64,000 nucleotides of DNA from JACDAN01 sp035707105 (lineage in GTDB: Bacteria; Actinomycetota; Thermoleophilia; Gaiellales; Gaiellaceae). The DNA is taken from positions 1 through 64,000 of the forward strand of contig DASSUI010000037.1 in NCBI GenBank assembly GCA_035707105.1, in the 5' to 3' direction. The position numbers were made by a program, and so were the translations under genes. Below, in pieces: positions 1-9,916 of this stretch (its first letter is position 1; each line of letters opens with the position of its first letter). The notes below the pieces were generated by a model, which worked only from the letters and a program-made list of their open reading frames with translations, did no database searches and had not been told where the DNA came from.

Positions 1-69
1 CTGCGCAACGGCGAGCTTCATGAAGCCGAACACGTAATCGCCGACCTCCTCGGCATCGAGCGCGACTGA
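1..69 (+). CDS. 3' end of an unidentified gene
   Basis: The window opens inside an open frame that ends with TGA at 67-69 and encodes 22 C-terminal residues, ending in Leu-Gly-Ile-Glu-Arg-Asp. This is too short to assign a family. It is followed by about 370 bases without a convincing gene. Confidence 0.5.
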   Translation: MRNGELHEAEHVIADLLGIERD

Positions 70-439
70 AGAAGTCGCTCACCCCGCGATGCGCGCTCAG
101 GTGCACGTGCCGTGCTGCGTCGCCTGCGTGCGGGTGGCGACCGCACGCGCAGATCGCCCGCTCCCGAGCCGCTCCTCGAGCTTGTCGTTAGCCCCCGGGG
201 GCCGGCCAGCTCCCGGGCACGGCGGCAGCCCGCCGCCACACCGTCCGCACCCAACCGTTTTCGCGCGAACGCGACGTCACGTCGGCCGGCAGAAGCGTCG
301 TCACCGGGAACCGTCGCCAGCAGGATGAAGCTGGGGTTGTGTCGCCACCGGTGGTTCTTCCTCCTGCTGCTCCGTTCGCGGACTGCACACGGACCCGTCC
401 GCCGTGTCGTCCCGCAACGACGCTGCTCAGGCGAGAGAT
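70..439. other. Intergenic region without a recognised gene
   Basis: This 370-base stretch lies between the truncated first gene and tRNA-Leu. Open frames exist on both strands, but they overlap one another, are rich in Arg, Ser and Pro, and show no recognisable domain or good ribosome binding site. I see no clear terminator, RNA element or repeat. Confidence 0.5.
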
Positions 440-522
440 GCGGATGAGAGGACTTGAACCTCCACGGGGTTGCCCCCACACGGACCTGAACCGTGCGCGT
501 CTACCAATTCCGCCACATCCGC
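440..522 (-). tRNA. tRNA-Leu (anticodon CAG)
   Basis: Read on the minus strand, the 83 bases fold as a class II tRNA. The acceptor stem is GCGGATG with CATCCGC, the anticodon loop TTCAGGT reads CAG, there is a long variable arm with GGGGGCAACCCC, and the T-loop is TTCAAGT. The 3' CCA is not encoded. The long variable arm and the anticodon both fit tRNA-Leu reading CUG codons. Confidence 0.95.
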
Positions 523-548
523 GCGGGCGACCATTGTAGCCGCGCGGT

Positions 549-1007
549 TCAGGCGCTCAGGACGTCGAGAACCTTCTCCGCGTGCGTGTCCGGCTTCACC
601 CGGCGCATTGCCTTCTTGACGCGCCCGTCCTCGTCGATCACGAAGGTCGACCGCTCGACGCCCCAGTATTTCTTCCCGCCGAAGCTCTTCTCTTTCCAGA
701 CGCCGTAGAGCTCGGACACCTCGTGCTCGGGGTCCGCGAGCAGCGTGAACGGCAGCCCGTGCTTCTGCTTGAACTTGACGTGCGAGGACTCGTCGTCCGG
801 GCTCACGCCGAGGACGACCGCGCCGCGCTCGCCGAACTCGTCATACGAGTCGCGGATCCCGTGCGCCTGGGTCGTGCAGCCCGGGGTGTCGTCGCGCGGA
901 TAGAAGTAGAGGACGACGGGACGGCCGCGGAACTGCGAGAGCTTGACGCGCTCACCCTCGTCGCTCGTCAGCTCGAAATCGGGTGCCTCGCCGCCCTCCT
1001 CGACCAC
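549..1007 (-). CDS. bcp: Peroxiredoxin of the Bcp/PrxQ family, 1-Cys type
   Basis: This 152-residue cytosolic thiol peroxidase should reduce H2O2 and organic hydroperoxides. The thioredoxin-like fold carries the family motif DDTPGCTTQA with the peroxidatic Cys at residue 44. Most Bcp proteins have a resolving Cys five residues later. Here that position is His49, and the protein has no other Cys, so it must be a 1-Cys enzyme needing an external thiol. The length is typical of the family. It lies next to tRNA-Leu and is divergent from a small membrane-protein pair. The family assignment is firm; the reductant is unknown. Confidence 0.93.
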   Translation of the reverse strand: MVEEGGEAPDFELTSDEGERVKLSQFRGRPVVLYFYPRDDTPGCTTQAHGIRDSYDEFGERGAVVLGVSPDDESSHVKFKQKHGLPFTLLADPEHEVSELYGVWKEKSFGGKKYWGVERSTFVIDEDGRVKKAMRRVKPDTHAEKVLDVLSA

Positions 1008-1019
1008 GGGGCCACCCTA

Positions 1020-1025
1020 TACATT
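1020..1025 (+). promoter_or_regulatory. Candidate -10 box (TACATT), leaderless type
   Basis: TACATT lies nine bases before the GTG at 1035, embedded in TATACATT. With no Shine-Dalgarno sequence before that GTG, this fits a leaderless or near-leaderless transcript. It is inferred from spacing only. Confidence 0.35.
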
Positions 1026-1034
1026 GGCCGCCGC

Positions 1035-1391
1035 GTGGCCGACGCCCATCAGCTCGTGGGTCTCTCCGTGCTCGTCACCGCGGCGGTCGCGACCGTCTGG
1101 GGCGCCGCCACGTACTTCCGGCACGCGACCGCCGGTCGGACGCTCGGCCATGTCCTCGCCCTCGTCCAGACGCTGCTGATCGCCCAGGTCGGGCTCGGGC
1201 TGCTCCTCGTCTCCGACGGCCGGAGGGCGCCGGACGACCTCCACTACGCGTACGGCACGCTCGCGCTCATCGCCGCTCTGGCACCGTGGCTGTATGCACC
1301 CGCCGAACCGCGCCGTCGCCTCGCCTGGTTCGTCGGCTCGACGCTCCTCGCAGGGGCGCTCGCGACGAGGGCGTACTTGACGTCGGGATGA
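1035..1391 (+). CDS. Small four-helix membrane protein, function unknown
   Basis: About 118 residues from GTG 1035. Four hydrophobic segments are visible (about residues 7-27, 38-59, 72-88 and 93-112). Histidines at 5, 30, 39 and 70 lie near helix ends, including a Leu-His-Tyr-Ala-Tyr-Gly motif. This could suggest metal or heme binding as in small cytochrome-b561-like proteins, but that is speculative. The open frame continues upstream through bcp on the other strand; GTG 1035 was chosen because it follows a -10-like box and gives a compact membrane protein. Its stop overlaps the start of the next gene (ATGA), so the two are probably cotranslated. Confidence 0.6.
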   Translation: MADAHQLVGLSVLVTAAVATVWGAATYFRHATAGRTLGHVLALVQTLLIAQVGLGLLLVSDGRRAPDDLHYAYGTLALIAALAPWLYAPAEPRRRLAWFVGSTLLAGALATRAYLTSG

Positions 1392-1762
1392 GACGGTTCT
1401 TCGCAGACATGAACCCTACGCTCCGCGGGTTCCTGATCATCGCCGCGATCGTCCTCGCGATCATCCTCCTGAACCAGCAGACGGCCCTGCTCTCGCTCGT
1501 CTACCTGACGCGGATCGTCTTCTTCCTCGCGGTTGCGTTCTTCGTCTACCTCGTCTGGCGAGAGCGACGCGGCGACATCTCGACCTGGCCCGGCCGCGCG
1601 CAGTTCGCGTTCTACGGTGGCGCGGTGCTCGCGCTCGTCGCGATCGGGACGTTCATCGTCTACGGCGCGTCGGGGCGCAATGCGCTCGCGTTCTTCGTGA
1701 TCCTCGCGCTCTGTGCCTTCTCGATGTTCCGCACCTGGCGCGACCAGCACACGTACGGCTAA
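1388..1762 (+). CDS. Small four-helix membrane protein, function unknown
   Basis: A 124-residue protein starting at ATG 1388, sharing ATGA with the stop of the preceding gene. Four predicted membrane segments lie at about residues 12-30, 36-58, 76-96 and 101-117, with a short charged loop (WRERRGD) between the second and third. There is no recognised catalytic motif. The coupling suggests it works with the upstream membrane protein. Confidence 0.65.
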   Translation: MRRFFADMNPTLRGFLIIAAIVLAIILLNQQTALLSLVYLTRIVFFLAVAFFVYLVWRERRGDISTWPGRAQFAFYGGAVLALVAIGTFIVYGASGRNALAFFVILALCAFSMFRTWRDQHTYG

Positions 1763-1907
1763 GAGCGTTTCGCTCAAAATCTCACGACTTTGAGCGACCG
1801 TATCGAGCCGGGCGGCGCTTTCGCGCCGCGCGGCAGACAAGCGGTGGGGGCGCTTCCTCCTCCACGAACCACAGCGGCGGAACGGGCACGGCCCGTTCCG
1901 CGGCCGA

Positions 1908-2597
1908 TCATGCTTCCGCGCGGATTCCAGCCCCGTCCATGGCATCCAAAGCCGTGCGGATCTCCATCAGCTGCCCGACGAAGATCGGCGTGTCGCGCTC
2001 CGTGTACCGGCTCGCCTCGCTCTCGCGCAGGGTGAGCATCAGGTGCATGAAGTCTGCCGGCTCGTCGCACTCGAACGCCGTCATGAACTCCTGGTCGTCG
2101 ATTCCGAAGGAGTACGTCGTGTGGTTGTGGATCGTCTCGAACTTCGCGCCGATGCGGATGTGCTCGTCCATCGCGCGCTGCCGCTCGTCCTCGGACAGCG
2201 CGTACCACGGCCGGATCTTCACGAACGGGTAGACGACGAGGTAGGGCGAGCCGCGCGGGACGACCTTTCGCGCCCGGCGCGCCGCCGTGTACTGGGACGC
2301 CTTGGTGGTCGCGAGGTAGGAGTAGGGCGTCTCGAGCCAGCCGGCCAGCGGCGTCGCGTTGAGCGCCGCGCCCAGCTCGCCGAGGTCCTCGTATCGCTGG
2401 GTGATCTTCCAGAGGAAGAAGTCCGAGTCCGGGCGTACTCCCGTGACCGAGTAGGCGCGAAGCCCGTCCATTCGGCCGGCCCAGTCCTCGACCACCTCGG
2501 CAAACGCGTCCTTTGCGGCCATACGTTCCTCCACCGGAAGCCGGCGCCAGGCCGGGTCGACGCGGAAGAACTGGTACGCGACGTACTGACCGCTCAC
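1908..2597 (-). CDS. hemQ: Coproheme decarboxylase HemQ (chlorite dismutase-like family)
   Basis: This 229-residue protein matches the actinobacterial HemQ/ChdC family, which oxidatively decarboxylates coproheme III to protoheme in the coproporphyrin-dependent pathway of Gram-positive bacteria. Family landmarks are YVAYQFF at the N-terminus, a YPFVK segment with the probable catalytic Tyr123, and HNHTTYSFGIDDQEF near residue 157, which carries the probable proximal heme His. The start is GTG 2597, whose GTGA overlaps the stop of the upstream glycosidase-like lipoprotein, implying translational coupling. No other heme gene is in the window. The family assignment is strong; exact active-site residues are inferred by homology. 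Confidence 0.92.
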   Translation of the reverse strand: MSGQYVAYQFFRVDPAWRRLPVEERMAAKDAFAEVVEDWAGRMDGLRAYSVTGVRPDSDFFLWKITQRYEDLGELGAALNATPLAGWLETPYSYLATTKASQYTAARRARKVVPRGSPYLVVYPFVKIRPWYALSEDERQRAMDEHIRIGAKFETIHNHTTYSFGIDDQEFMTAFECDEPADFMHLMLTLRESEASRYTERDTPIFVGQLMEIRTALDAMDGAGIRAEA

Positions 2598-3730
2598 CGA
2601 CAGGATGGTAGATCGGCGAGCACGTCCCGGCTCGCCTTCGGCGTCCGGTCCGCGTAGTAGACGCCGGACTGCCAGCCGAGGAGGTCGGGCTCGTCCCAGA
2701 CGTGGAAGACGTACATCCCCTCCACGGTCGGCTGGTCGCAGGCGAGCTCGAACGCCTGCCGGTAGTACTCGGCCTGCGTCTCCTCGGAGACGGCGTCCTT
2801 CGCGGCCGGCGAAGTCCTGTTCGTGTATTGGTCGAGCTTCGACGGCGGGATGGTCGTCTGGACGCCGAACTCTGTGTAGAGGATCGGAAGGTCGCTTCCC
2901 TCCTGCGCCGTCCCGTCGAAGGCTTCCTCGAGCAGGTCCACGAGCTTGTCGTAGTCGGCGAGGGAGATCGTCGTCGAGTTCGGGTGGGCGAAGTCGGGCG
3001 GGACCTCGGAGCGCTCCAGGTAGGGGTGGTGCGCGAGCGCGTCCATGACCGGCCGGTCGCGGCCGCTCTCGCGGTAGAACCGTCCGAGGTCGCGGATGAA
3101 CGTCGTCGGGGAATGCGTGTCGCGCCCGGTGCCCGGGTCGTCGCCTCCGCGCGGGGCGAGCGCCCCGCCGATGACGCGGATGTCGTCCGAGACCTCCTTG
3201 AGCGCGTCGTAGCTCTCCGCGAGGAGCGCGAGGTAGTCGCGCGCCGCCACGTTCTCGCCGTCGGGCCCGAACTGCGGAAGCCAGAAGCGGTTGAGGTTCG
3301 GCTCGTTGCCGATCACGAAGTCCCGGAACTGCGGCAGCTGCCGCGCGAGCGAGACGGTGTAGGCCGTGAACTCCGCGCGGAGGTCGGGCGTGTTCGGCGT
3401 CGTCCGGCTTCCCGGGCTCTGGACGATGAGCAGCGGCCGGACGCCGGCGTTCTTCGCGGCGTCGCCGGCATTGCGCAGCTCGGTCAGCTCCTGCTCGGAC
3501 GGCTCCCGGCGGCCGGGCTCCCAGAACGAGTTCGTGATCGCGGCGTCGAAGCCCGCCGCGGTCACCTCGTCCATCTTCGTATGTGCGGCCGCCGCGTCGG
3601 GGTCGCGAACGAAGTACTCCCAGACGCCGACGTCGAACCGCCGGCTGTCCCCTTCGCCCAGCGGCCCGCAGCCGCCGACGACGGCGAGGAAGACGATCGC
3701 GAGCAGCCCGAGGAGACCCCATTTCCACAC
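2594..3730 (-). CDS. Secreted clan-A glycoside hydrolase-like lipoprotein, paralog 1
   Basis: 378 residues from GTG 3730. The N-terminal hydrophobic stretch ends in Val-Gly-Gly-Cys21, which fits a lipobox, so it is probably a surface lipoprotein. The rest reads as a TIM barrel of the GH-A clan. The motif GNEPNLNRFWLPQF has the candidate acid/base Glu143, and YTEFGV has the candidate nucleophile Glu287. The segment ALAPRGGDDP is shared with two other paralogs here (9917-11374 and 48244-49806). Unlike them it lacks the extra C-terminal domain of roughly 100 residues. It overlaps hemQ by four bases. The substrate is unknown. Confidence 0.75.
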   Translation of the reverse strand: MWKWGLLGLLAIVFLAVVGGCGPLGEGDSRRFDVGVWEYFVRDPDAAAAHTKMDEVTAAGFDAAITNSFWEPGRREPSEQELTELRNAGDAAKNAGVRPLLIVQSPGSRTTPNTPDLRAEFTAYTVSLARQLPQFRDFVIGNEPNLNRFWLPQFGPDGENVAARDYLALLAESYDALKEVSDDIRVIGGALAPRGGDDPGTGRDTHSPTTFIRDLGRFYRESGRDRPVMDALAHHPYLERSEVPPDFAHPNSTTISLADYDKLVDLLEEAFDGTAQEGSDLPILYTEFGVQTTIPPSKLDQYTNRTSPAAKDAVSEETQAEYYRQAFELACDQPTVEGMYVFHVWDEPDLLGWQSGVYYADRTPKASRDVLADLPSCR

Positions 3731-3743
3731 GGGGGCACGAGGC

Positions 3744-3749
3744 TACATT
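3744..3749 (+). promoter_or_regulatory. Candidate -10 box (TACATT) for uvrC
   Basis: TACATT lies seven bases before the GTG start of uvrC at 3757, with no Shine-Dalgarno sequence between. This fits leaderless initiation. There is no clear -35 box. Confidence 0.4.
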
Positions 3750-3756
3750 CCTACGC

Positions 3757-5607
3757 GTGGCCACGTCGCTCGAGCCCAAGCTGAAGCAGCTACCGGCGAA
3801 GCCGGGCGTCTACCTGTTCCGCGACGCGAACGCGAAGATCCTCTACGTCGGGAAGGCGAAGTCGCTGCGGCCCCGCGTCCGCAGCTACTTCCAGCAGAGT
3901 GGCGACACGAGGTCGGGCATCACCGGGATGGTCGGCCGGGTCGCCGACCTGGAGGTGATCGTCACCGGCACCGAGGTGGAGGCGCTCCACCTCGAGCAGA
4001 ACCTCGTCAAGCGCCACCGGCCGCCCTACAACGTGCGGCTCCGCGACGACAAGTCGTTCCCCTACATCGCGGTGACGGTGGACGACGACTACCCGCGCGT
4101 GATGTTCACGCGCGAGCGCCACCGCCGCGGCGTCGTCTACTTCGGGCCGTACGCGAACGCGAAGAAGGTGCGCGAGACGCTCGACGTCCTCAACCGTGTG
4201 TTCCGCTTCCGTCCGTGCGAGGGGCCGAAGCCCGGCCGTCACTCGGGGATCCCCTGCCTCGACTTCCACATCGACCGCTGCTACGCGCCGTGCGTCGGGT
4301 ACATCTCGAAGGAGGAGTACCGCAAGGTCATCGACGGGGTGATCGAGTTCCTGTCAGGCGAGACGCGGCCGATCATCCGGGAGCTCGAGCGGCGGATGAA
4401 GGATGCTGCGGCGGGCGAGCGCTTCGAGGAGGCGGCGCGCTTCCGGAACCGGCTGTTCTCGGTGCGCCACCTCGCCGAGCGGCAGGCCGCAGACAAGCGC
4501 GCGGTCGGCACGGTGGACGTCGTCGGGCTCGCGATCGAGGAGAACCGGGCCGCGGTGCAGGTGTTTCCGCTCCGCGACGGCAAGATGGTCGACCGGTACG
4601 CCTTCCATCTCGAGAACGTCGCGGGACAGGACCCCGAGTCGCTTCTCGAGGCGTTCGTGCTCGAGTACTACGGGTCGGCTCCGTCGATCCCGCCGCAGAT
4701 CGTCGTTCCGGGGGAGGCTGGGGACACGACCGTACTCGCGGAGTTCCTGTCCGAGCGGCGGGGGTCCCGCGTGGACGTGCGCGTGGCCGAGCGCGGCGAG
4801 AAGCGGCGGCTGCAGGAGCTCGCCGACCAGAACGCGCGGCTCGCGCTCGAGGCCGACACCGCGAAGCAGGAGCAGTCTCGACTCCGGCGGGTGGAGGCGC
4901 TCGAGGAGCTGCGGGAGGTGCTGAACCTGGAGAGCCTGCCCCTCCGGATCGAGTGCTTCGACGTCTCGAACATCCAGGAGCAGTCGCCCGTCGCCTCGAT
5001 GGTCGTCTTCCAGGACGGGGCCCCGAAGAAGGCGCACTACCGCAAGTTCGGGATCCGCGACGTGGACGGCCAGGACGACTATGCGGCGCTCGCCGAGGCC
5101 GTGTCGCGGCGGTTTGCGCGGCTCGGGGTCGGAACGGAAGAGGCGTACGACGACGGGTTCGCGTCGCCGCCGAACCTCCTCGTCATCGACGGCGGCAAGG
5201 GCCAGCTCTCCGCGGCGATCCAGGCGATGCAGGCCTACGACCTGCCCAGGGTGGCCGTGATCTCGCTGGCGAAGCGGGCGGAGGAGGTGTTCGTCCCCCA
5301 CCGGCCGGAGCCGATCCGGCTCGAGCGCCACTCACCGGGTTTGCACCTTCTTCAGCGTGTTCGGGACGAGGCCCACCGCTTCGCCCTCGGCTTCCATCGC
5401 CAGCGACGAGACGCGCGGGCGCGGGAGTCGATCTTCGACACGCTGCCCGGTGTCGGGCCGGCCCGGCGCCGGGCGCTGCTGCAGCACTTCGGCTCGGCGG
5501 AGCAGTTCCTCGCCGCCTCGCAGGAGGAGCTGGAAGGCGTCCCGGGGATCCCGGCGAAGACGGCGCGCCAGATCTACGCGCAGCTGCACAAAGCCGGACG
5601 GGCCTAG
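3757..5607 (+). CDS. uvrC: Excinuclease ABC subunit C
   Basis: This 616-residue protein is the dual-incision nuclease of nucleotide excision repair and acts with UvrA and UvrB. Domains in order are a GIY-YIG nuclease (GVYLF at 17-21, ILYVGKAKSLRPR at 28-40), a Cys-containing segment (CLDFHIDRCYAPC), a UVR motif (about 205-240) that contacts UvrB, an RNase H-like endonuclease with ECFDVSNIQ, LLVIDGGKGQL and RDEAHRFA, and a C-terminal helix-hairpin-helix (LPGVGPARRRALL). Length and order are normal. GTG 3757 was chosen because it follows a -10-like box and leaves only a few residues before the nuclease. The TAG stop interlocks with the convergent gene's stop in CTAG. Confidence 0.97.
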   Translation: MATSLEPKLKQLPAKPGVYLFRDANAKILYVGKAKSLRPRVRSYFQQSGDTRSGITGMVGRVADLEVIVTGTEVEALHLEQNLVKRHRPPYNVRLRDDKSFPYIAVTVDDDYPRVMFTRERHRRGVVYFGPYANAKKVRETLDVLNRVFRFRPCEGPKPGRHSGIPCLDFHIDRCYAPCVGYISKEEYRKVIDGVIEFLSGETRPIIRELERRMKDAAAGERFEEAARFRNRLFSVRHLAERQAADKRAVGTVDVVGLAIEENRAAVQVFPLRDGKMVDRYAFHLENVAGQDPESLLEAFVLEYYGSAPSIPPQIVVPGEAGDTTVLAEFLSERRGSRVDVRVAERGEKRRLQELADQNARLALEADTAKQEQSRLRRVEALEELREVLNLESLPLRIECFDVSNIQEQSPVASMVVFQDGAPKKAHYRKFGIRDVDGQDDYAALAEAVSRRFARLGVGTEEAYDDGFASPPNLLVIDGGKGQLSAAIQAMQAYDLPRVAVISLAKRAEEVFVPHRPEPIRLERHSPGLHLLQRVRDEAHRFALGFHRQRRDARARESIFDTLPGVGPARRRALLQHFGSAEQFLAASQEELEGVPGIPAKTARQIYAQLHKAGRA

Positions 5608-7127
5608 GGCCGGATCGCGGCCGCGAAGAGCGGCTGATCGAACGCGGTGGCCCGCGGTGAGGCGAGCGCGAACACCGAGACCGCCCGGCCGCCCGTCCAC
5701 GAAGTCGAGATGTAGTCGCCGACCATCGCGCCGCCCGCCTGCGCGATCCAGTTGAGCCGCATCGGCTGGGCGCTCAGGCGGCGCGGCGGGCGCCAGTTGC
5801 GGCCGCCGTCCGGCGAGCTGATCGATGCCGCCTCGAGGATCGACCCGCCGCGGTAGACGTAGAACGCGACGGCGATGCGCCCGACCCGCGTCGGGTCGGC
5901 GCCGATCCCCGGCAGCACGTAGTCCGCGCCGGGCGCGAGGGCCCAGGTCGGGATGCGGGTCGCGCGCGACCACCTCACGCCGTCCGCCGAGCGCGAGATC
6001 AGGAGATCGTCCACGCCGCAGGCAGGATGGCGCGTGCAGTCGGGCCAGACGACGTAGACGGTCCCGGCCGCGTCCACCTCGGCGCTCGGCAGCGGCGGCG
6101 CGCGGAGGCCGGGCGTCGGCTTGAAGTCGGTGGGCGCCACGAACGCAGGGGACGAGAACGACCGCCCGCCGTCGGTCGAGCGCACCGACGAGACGCGATC
6201 CTCGTCGTAGTAGGGCACGATCAGGTCGCCGTCCGGCTGGACGATCGGCTGCGGTGCAGGCGCCCAGCGCCCGACGATCGACGGCCGGCCAACGTTGCCG
6301 GGGGCCGAGACCTGCGGACCCCAGGTGAGGCCGCCGTCGACGGAGGTCTGGAACTCGAGGCGCAGGGAGCGGAAGTCGCTGTACGTGGCGTAGCAGTTGC
6401 CGCGGTGAGGGCTCGCGGCGCCGTTGTCGCAGACGATCCACTCCTTGTCGAGCAGCAGGTCCGGCCGGTACGGGGCCTCGACGACGGTGATCGGCGGGTC
6501 CCATGCGAGGCCGTCTCGCGATCGGCTGACGACGATCGCCGCCGCATCGCCCGGCGAGTAGGCGAGCGATGCGATGAGCCAGGTTCCGCGAGCGGCGTCG
6601 TACGCCACGACCGGGTCGCTCGCGCGCTGCCAGCGCCCGGCCGGCCGCGAGCTCACGGTGACCGCGGGGAGGAGGCCGTTCCGCCATGTCCGGCCGCCGT
6701 CCCTCGAGGTGGCCCACCCGGTCGTGACGGCGCCGCCGTTCCGGAAGCGGCCGACCTGGAAGGCGGCGACGACAACCCGGCCCGAGGCGAAGGTGTCGGG
6801 CTCGGCGATCGTCGAATGCTGCGCCGGGCTCGTGAAGGGATCGCGCGCGACGACGCGGGCGACCGTCTCGCAGTCCGGGGCCACGCGATCCGCGAGGTCG
6901 GCGTTCACGAGGTCGTACCGCCCGGGCCCGCAACGGACGGTGTCGCGGCCGCCGCCGTCGACCTTGACTCTGTCGTTCCCGCCCCGCGCGTCGATCCGGT
7001 CGGCCGAAGGCCCGCCGCGGAGGAAGTCGGCGCGCGGCGAGCCGGTGACCTGCGCTGCGCCGGCCGCCGCCGTCAGTGGGAGGAGGGCCGCCGCAGTGAC
7101 CAGGACGACCGGGCGGCCCATCGTCAC
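5604..7127 (-). CDS. Secreted Asp-box (sialidase/BNR-like) protein with N-terminal RTX-like repeats
   Basis: 507 residues with a signal peptide (start GTG 7127, or ATG 7121). After the signal come two or three Gly/Asp-rich nonapeptide-like units (DRIDARGGNDRVKVDGG) that resemble calcium-binding RTX repeats. A six-bladed propeller-like region follows with five Asp boxes (TSRDGGRTW, SVDGGLTW, STDGGRSF, SADGVRW, SPDGGRNW). Exo-alpha-sialidases and other secreted propellers share Asp boxes. I could not place a full sialidase catalytic triad, so the enzymatic role is open. It is convergent with uvrC and shares CTAG at the stops. Confidence 0.7.
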   Translation of the reverse strand: MTMGRPVVLVTAAALLPLTAAAGAAQVTGSPRADFLRGGPSADRIDARGGNDRVKVDGGGRDTVRCGPGRYDLVNADLADRVAPDCETVARVVARDPFTSPAQHSTIAEPDTFASGRVVVAAFQVGRFRNGGAVTTGWATSRDGGRTWRNGLLPAVTVSSRPAGRWQRASDPVVAYDAARGTWLIASLAYSPGDAAAIVVSRSRDGLAWDPPITVVEAPYRPDLLLDKEWIVCDNGAASPHRGNCYATYSDFRSLRLEFQTSVDGGLTWGPQVSAPGNVGRPSIVGRWAPAPQPIVQPDGDLIVPYYDEDRVSSVRSTDGGRSFSSPAFVAPTDFKPTPGLRAPPLPSAEVDAAGTVYVVWPDCTRHPACGVDDLLISRSADGVRWSRATRIPTWALAPGADYVLPGIGADPTRVGRIAVAFYVYRGGSILEAASISSPDGGRNWRPPRRLSAQPMRLNWIAQAGGAMVGDYISTSWTGGRAVSVFALASPRATAFDQPLFAAAIRP

Positions 7128-7166
7128 GTCAGACGCGGCGTCGCCGGAGAGGTTGTTGAGGTGCCG

Positions 7167-8828
<1,662 letters not shown>

Positions 8829-8851
8829 CGCCTGTGATCGTATAGCCGAAC

Positions 8852-9760
8852 GTGGCGCTTTCGGAGGACGTGCGAAACGAGCTGGCGGGCATCGCGCCGC
8901 GCCGCGAATGCGACCGGCTCGCGGAGCTTTCGGCGCTCTTCCACACCGCCGGCTCGATCCACCTGCGGGGTCGCGGAGAGGTCTCCGTGCACCTGGACGT
9001 GTCCAGCTCGGCCGTCGCCCGGCGGGCGTTCGCACTGCTGCGGGACTTCGGCGTGCCGTGCGAGATCCGGAGCTACCGTCGCCGCGCCTTCGAGGGGAGC
9101 ACGCGCTACCAGCTCCACGTCGAGGGCGAGAACCGCGCCTTGCAGGTGCTCCACGAGGCGGGCGTCCTCTCGGCGCGGCTCGGCCCGCTCGACCGCCCGC
9201 CGAAGCGCGTCGTCGCAAGATCGTGCTGCCGGGGTGCGTACCTGCGGGGAGCGCTGCTCGGCGCCGGAAGCGTCTCGCGGTCGCACCTCGAGCTGCGGAC
9301 CGGGGAGGTGGCCGGCGCCGAGTTCATCGCCGAGGTGGCCGCGGCCGAGGAGATCGCGCTCGGCGTCCGGGAGCGGGCGGGCCACGCGTACGCGTACGCG
9401 AAGGGCGCCGAGGCGATCGGGGAGGTGCTGGCGGCCGCGGGCGCTGCGGGCGCGGTCCTGACCTTCGCCGAGCGGGCCGTCGTGGGTGCTGCGAAGTCGC
9501 GCGCGAACCGGCTCGCCAACGCCGACCACGCCAACCTCGTCCGGTCGAGCCGCGCGGCCGGGAAGCAGCTGCGCGCCGTCAGGCGGCTCGAGCGCCGCGG
9601 CCTCGAGCGGCTCCCGGACGAGCTGCGCGAGCTCGCGGAGCTGCGGCTCGCGCACCCGGCGCTCTCGCTGCGGGAGCTCGGCCTCAAGTGCCATCCGCCG
9701 GCGACCAAGGCGACCGTCCACCGGCGGCTGCAGAAGCTGATTCGGATGGTCGAAACCTAG
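8852..9760 (+). CDS. whiA: Sporulation/cell-division regulator WhiA
   Basis: This 302-residue protein combines a LAGLIDADG-like N-terminal half, with no nuclease function expected, and a C-terminal helix-turn-helix (LSLRELGLKCHPPATKATVHRRLQKL). It matches the DNA-binding protein WhiA found across Gram-positive bacteria. Signatures include CCRGAYLRGALLGAGSVS and KSRANRLANADHANLVRSS. The start is GTG 8852, and a TATAGC box begins 11 bases upstream. The rapZ and yvcK genes that usually precede it are absent. It is divergent from pruA, so the promoters must overlap the coding ends. Confidence 0.95.
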   Translation: MALSEDVRNELAGIAPRRECDRLAELSALFHTAGSIHLRGRGEVSVHLDVSSSAVARRAFALLRDFGVPCEIRSYRRRAFEGSTRYQLHVEGENRALQVLHEAGVLSARLGPLDRPPKRVVARSCCRGAYLRGALLGAGSVSRSHLELRTGEVAGAEFIAEVAAAEEIALGVRERAGHAYAYAKGAEAIGEVLAAAGAAGAVLTFAERAVVGAAKSRANRLANADHANLVRSSRAAGKQLRAVRRLERRGLERLPDELRELAELRLAHPALSLRELGLKCHPPATKATVHRRLQKLIRMVET

Positions 9761-9916
9761 AACGAGGGCGGCGGGCCGGAGGGGAAGCTCCGAGGACGAC
9801 CTCCCCCTCCAGTTGAACCGCGCTCCGGACCGTGGCGCCGAACGGGGTCTGAATTCGACGCCGGACGAGCGCAGACCCGCCGTGAAGTGAGTATGACGGA
9901 TACGGGTAGAGACGGG

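Noticed and set aside
9761..9916. GGAGGGG ... CCCCTCC as a terminator between whiA and the glycosidase gene
   Set aside because: The loop is about 20 bases and the stem only seven, without a U-tract; too weak to call.
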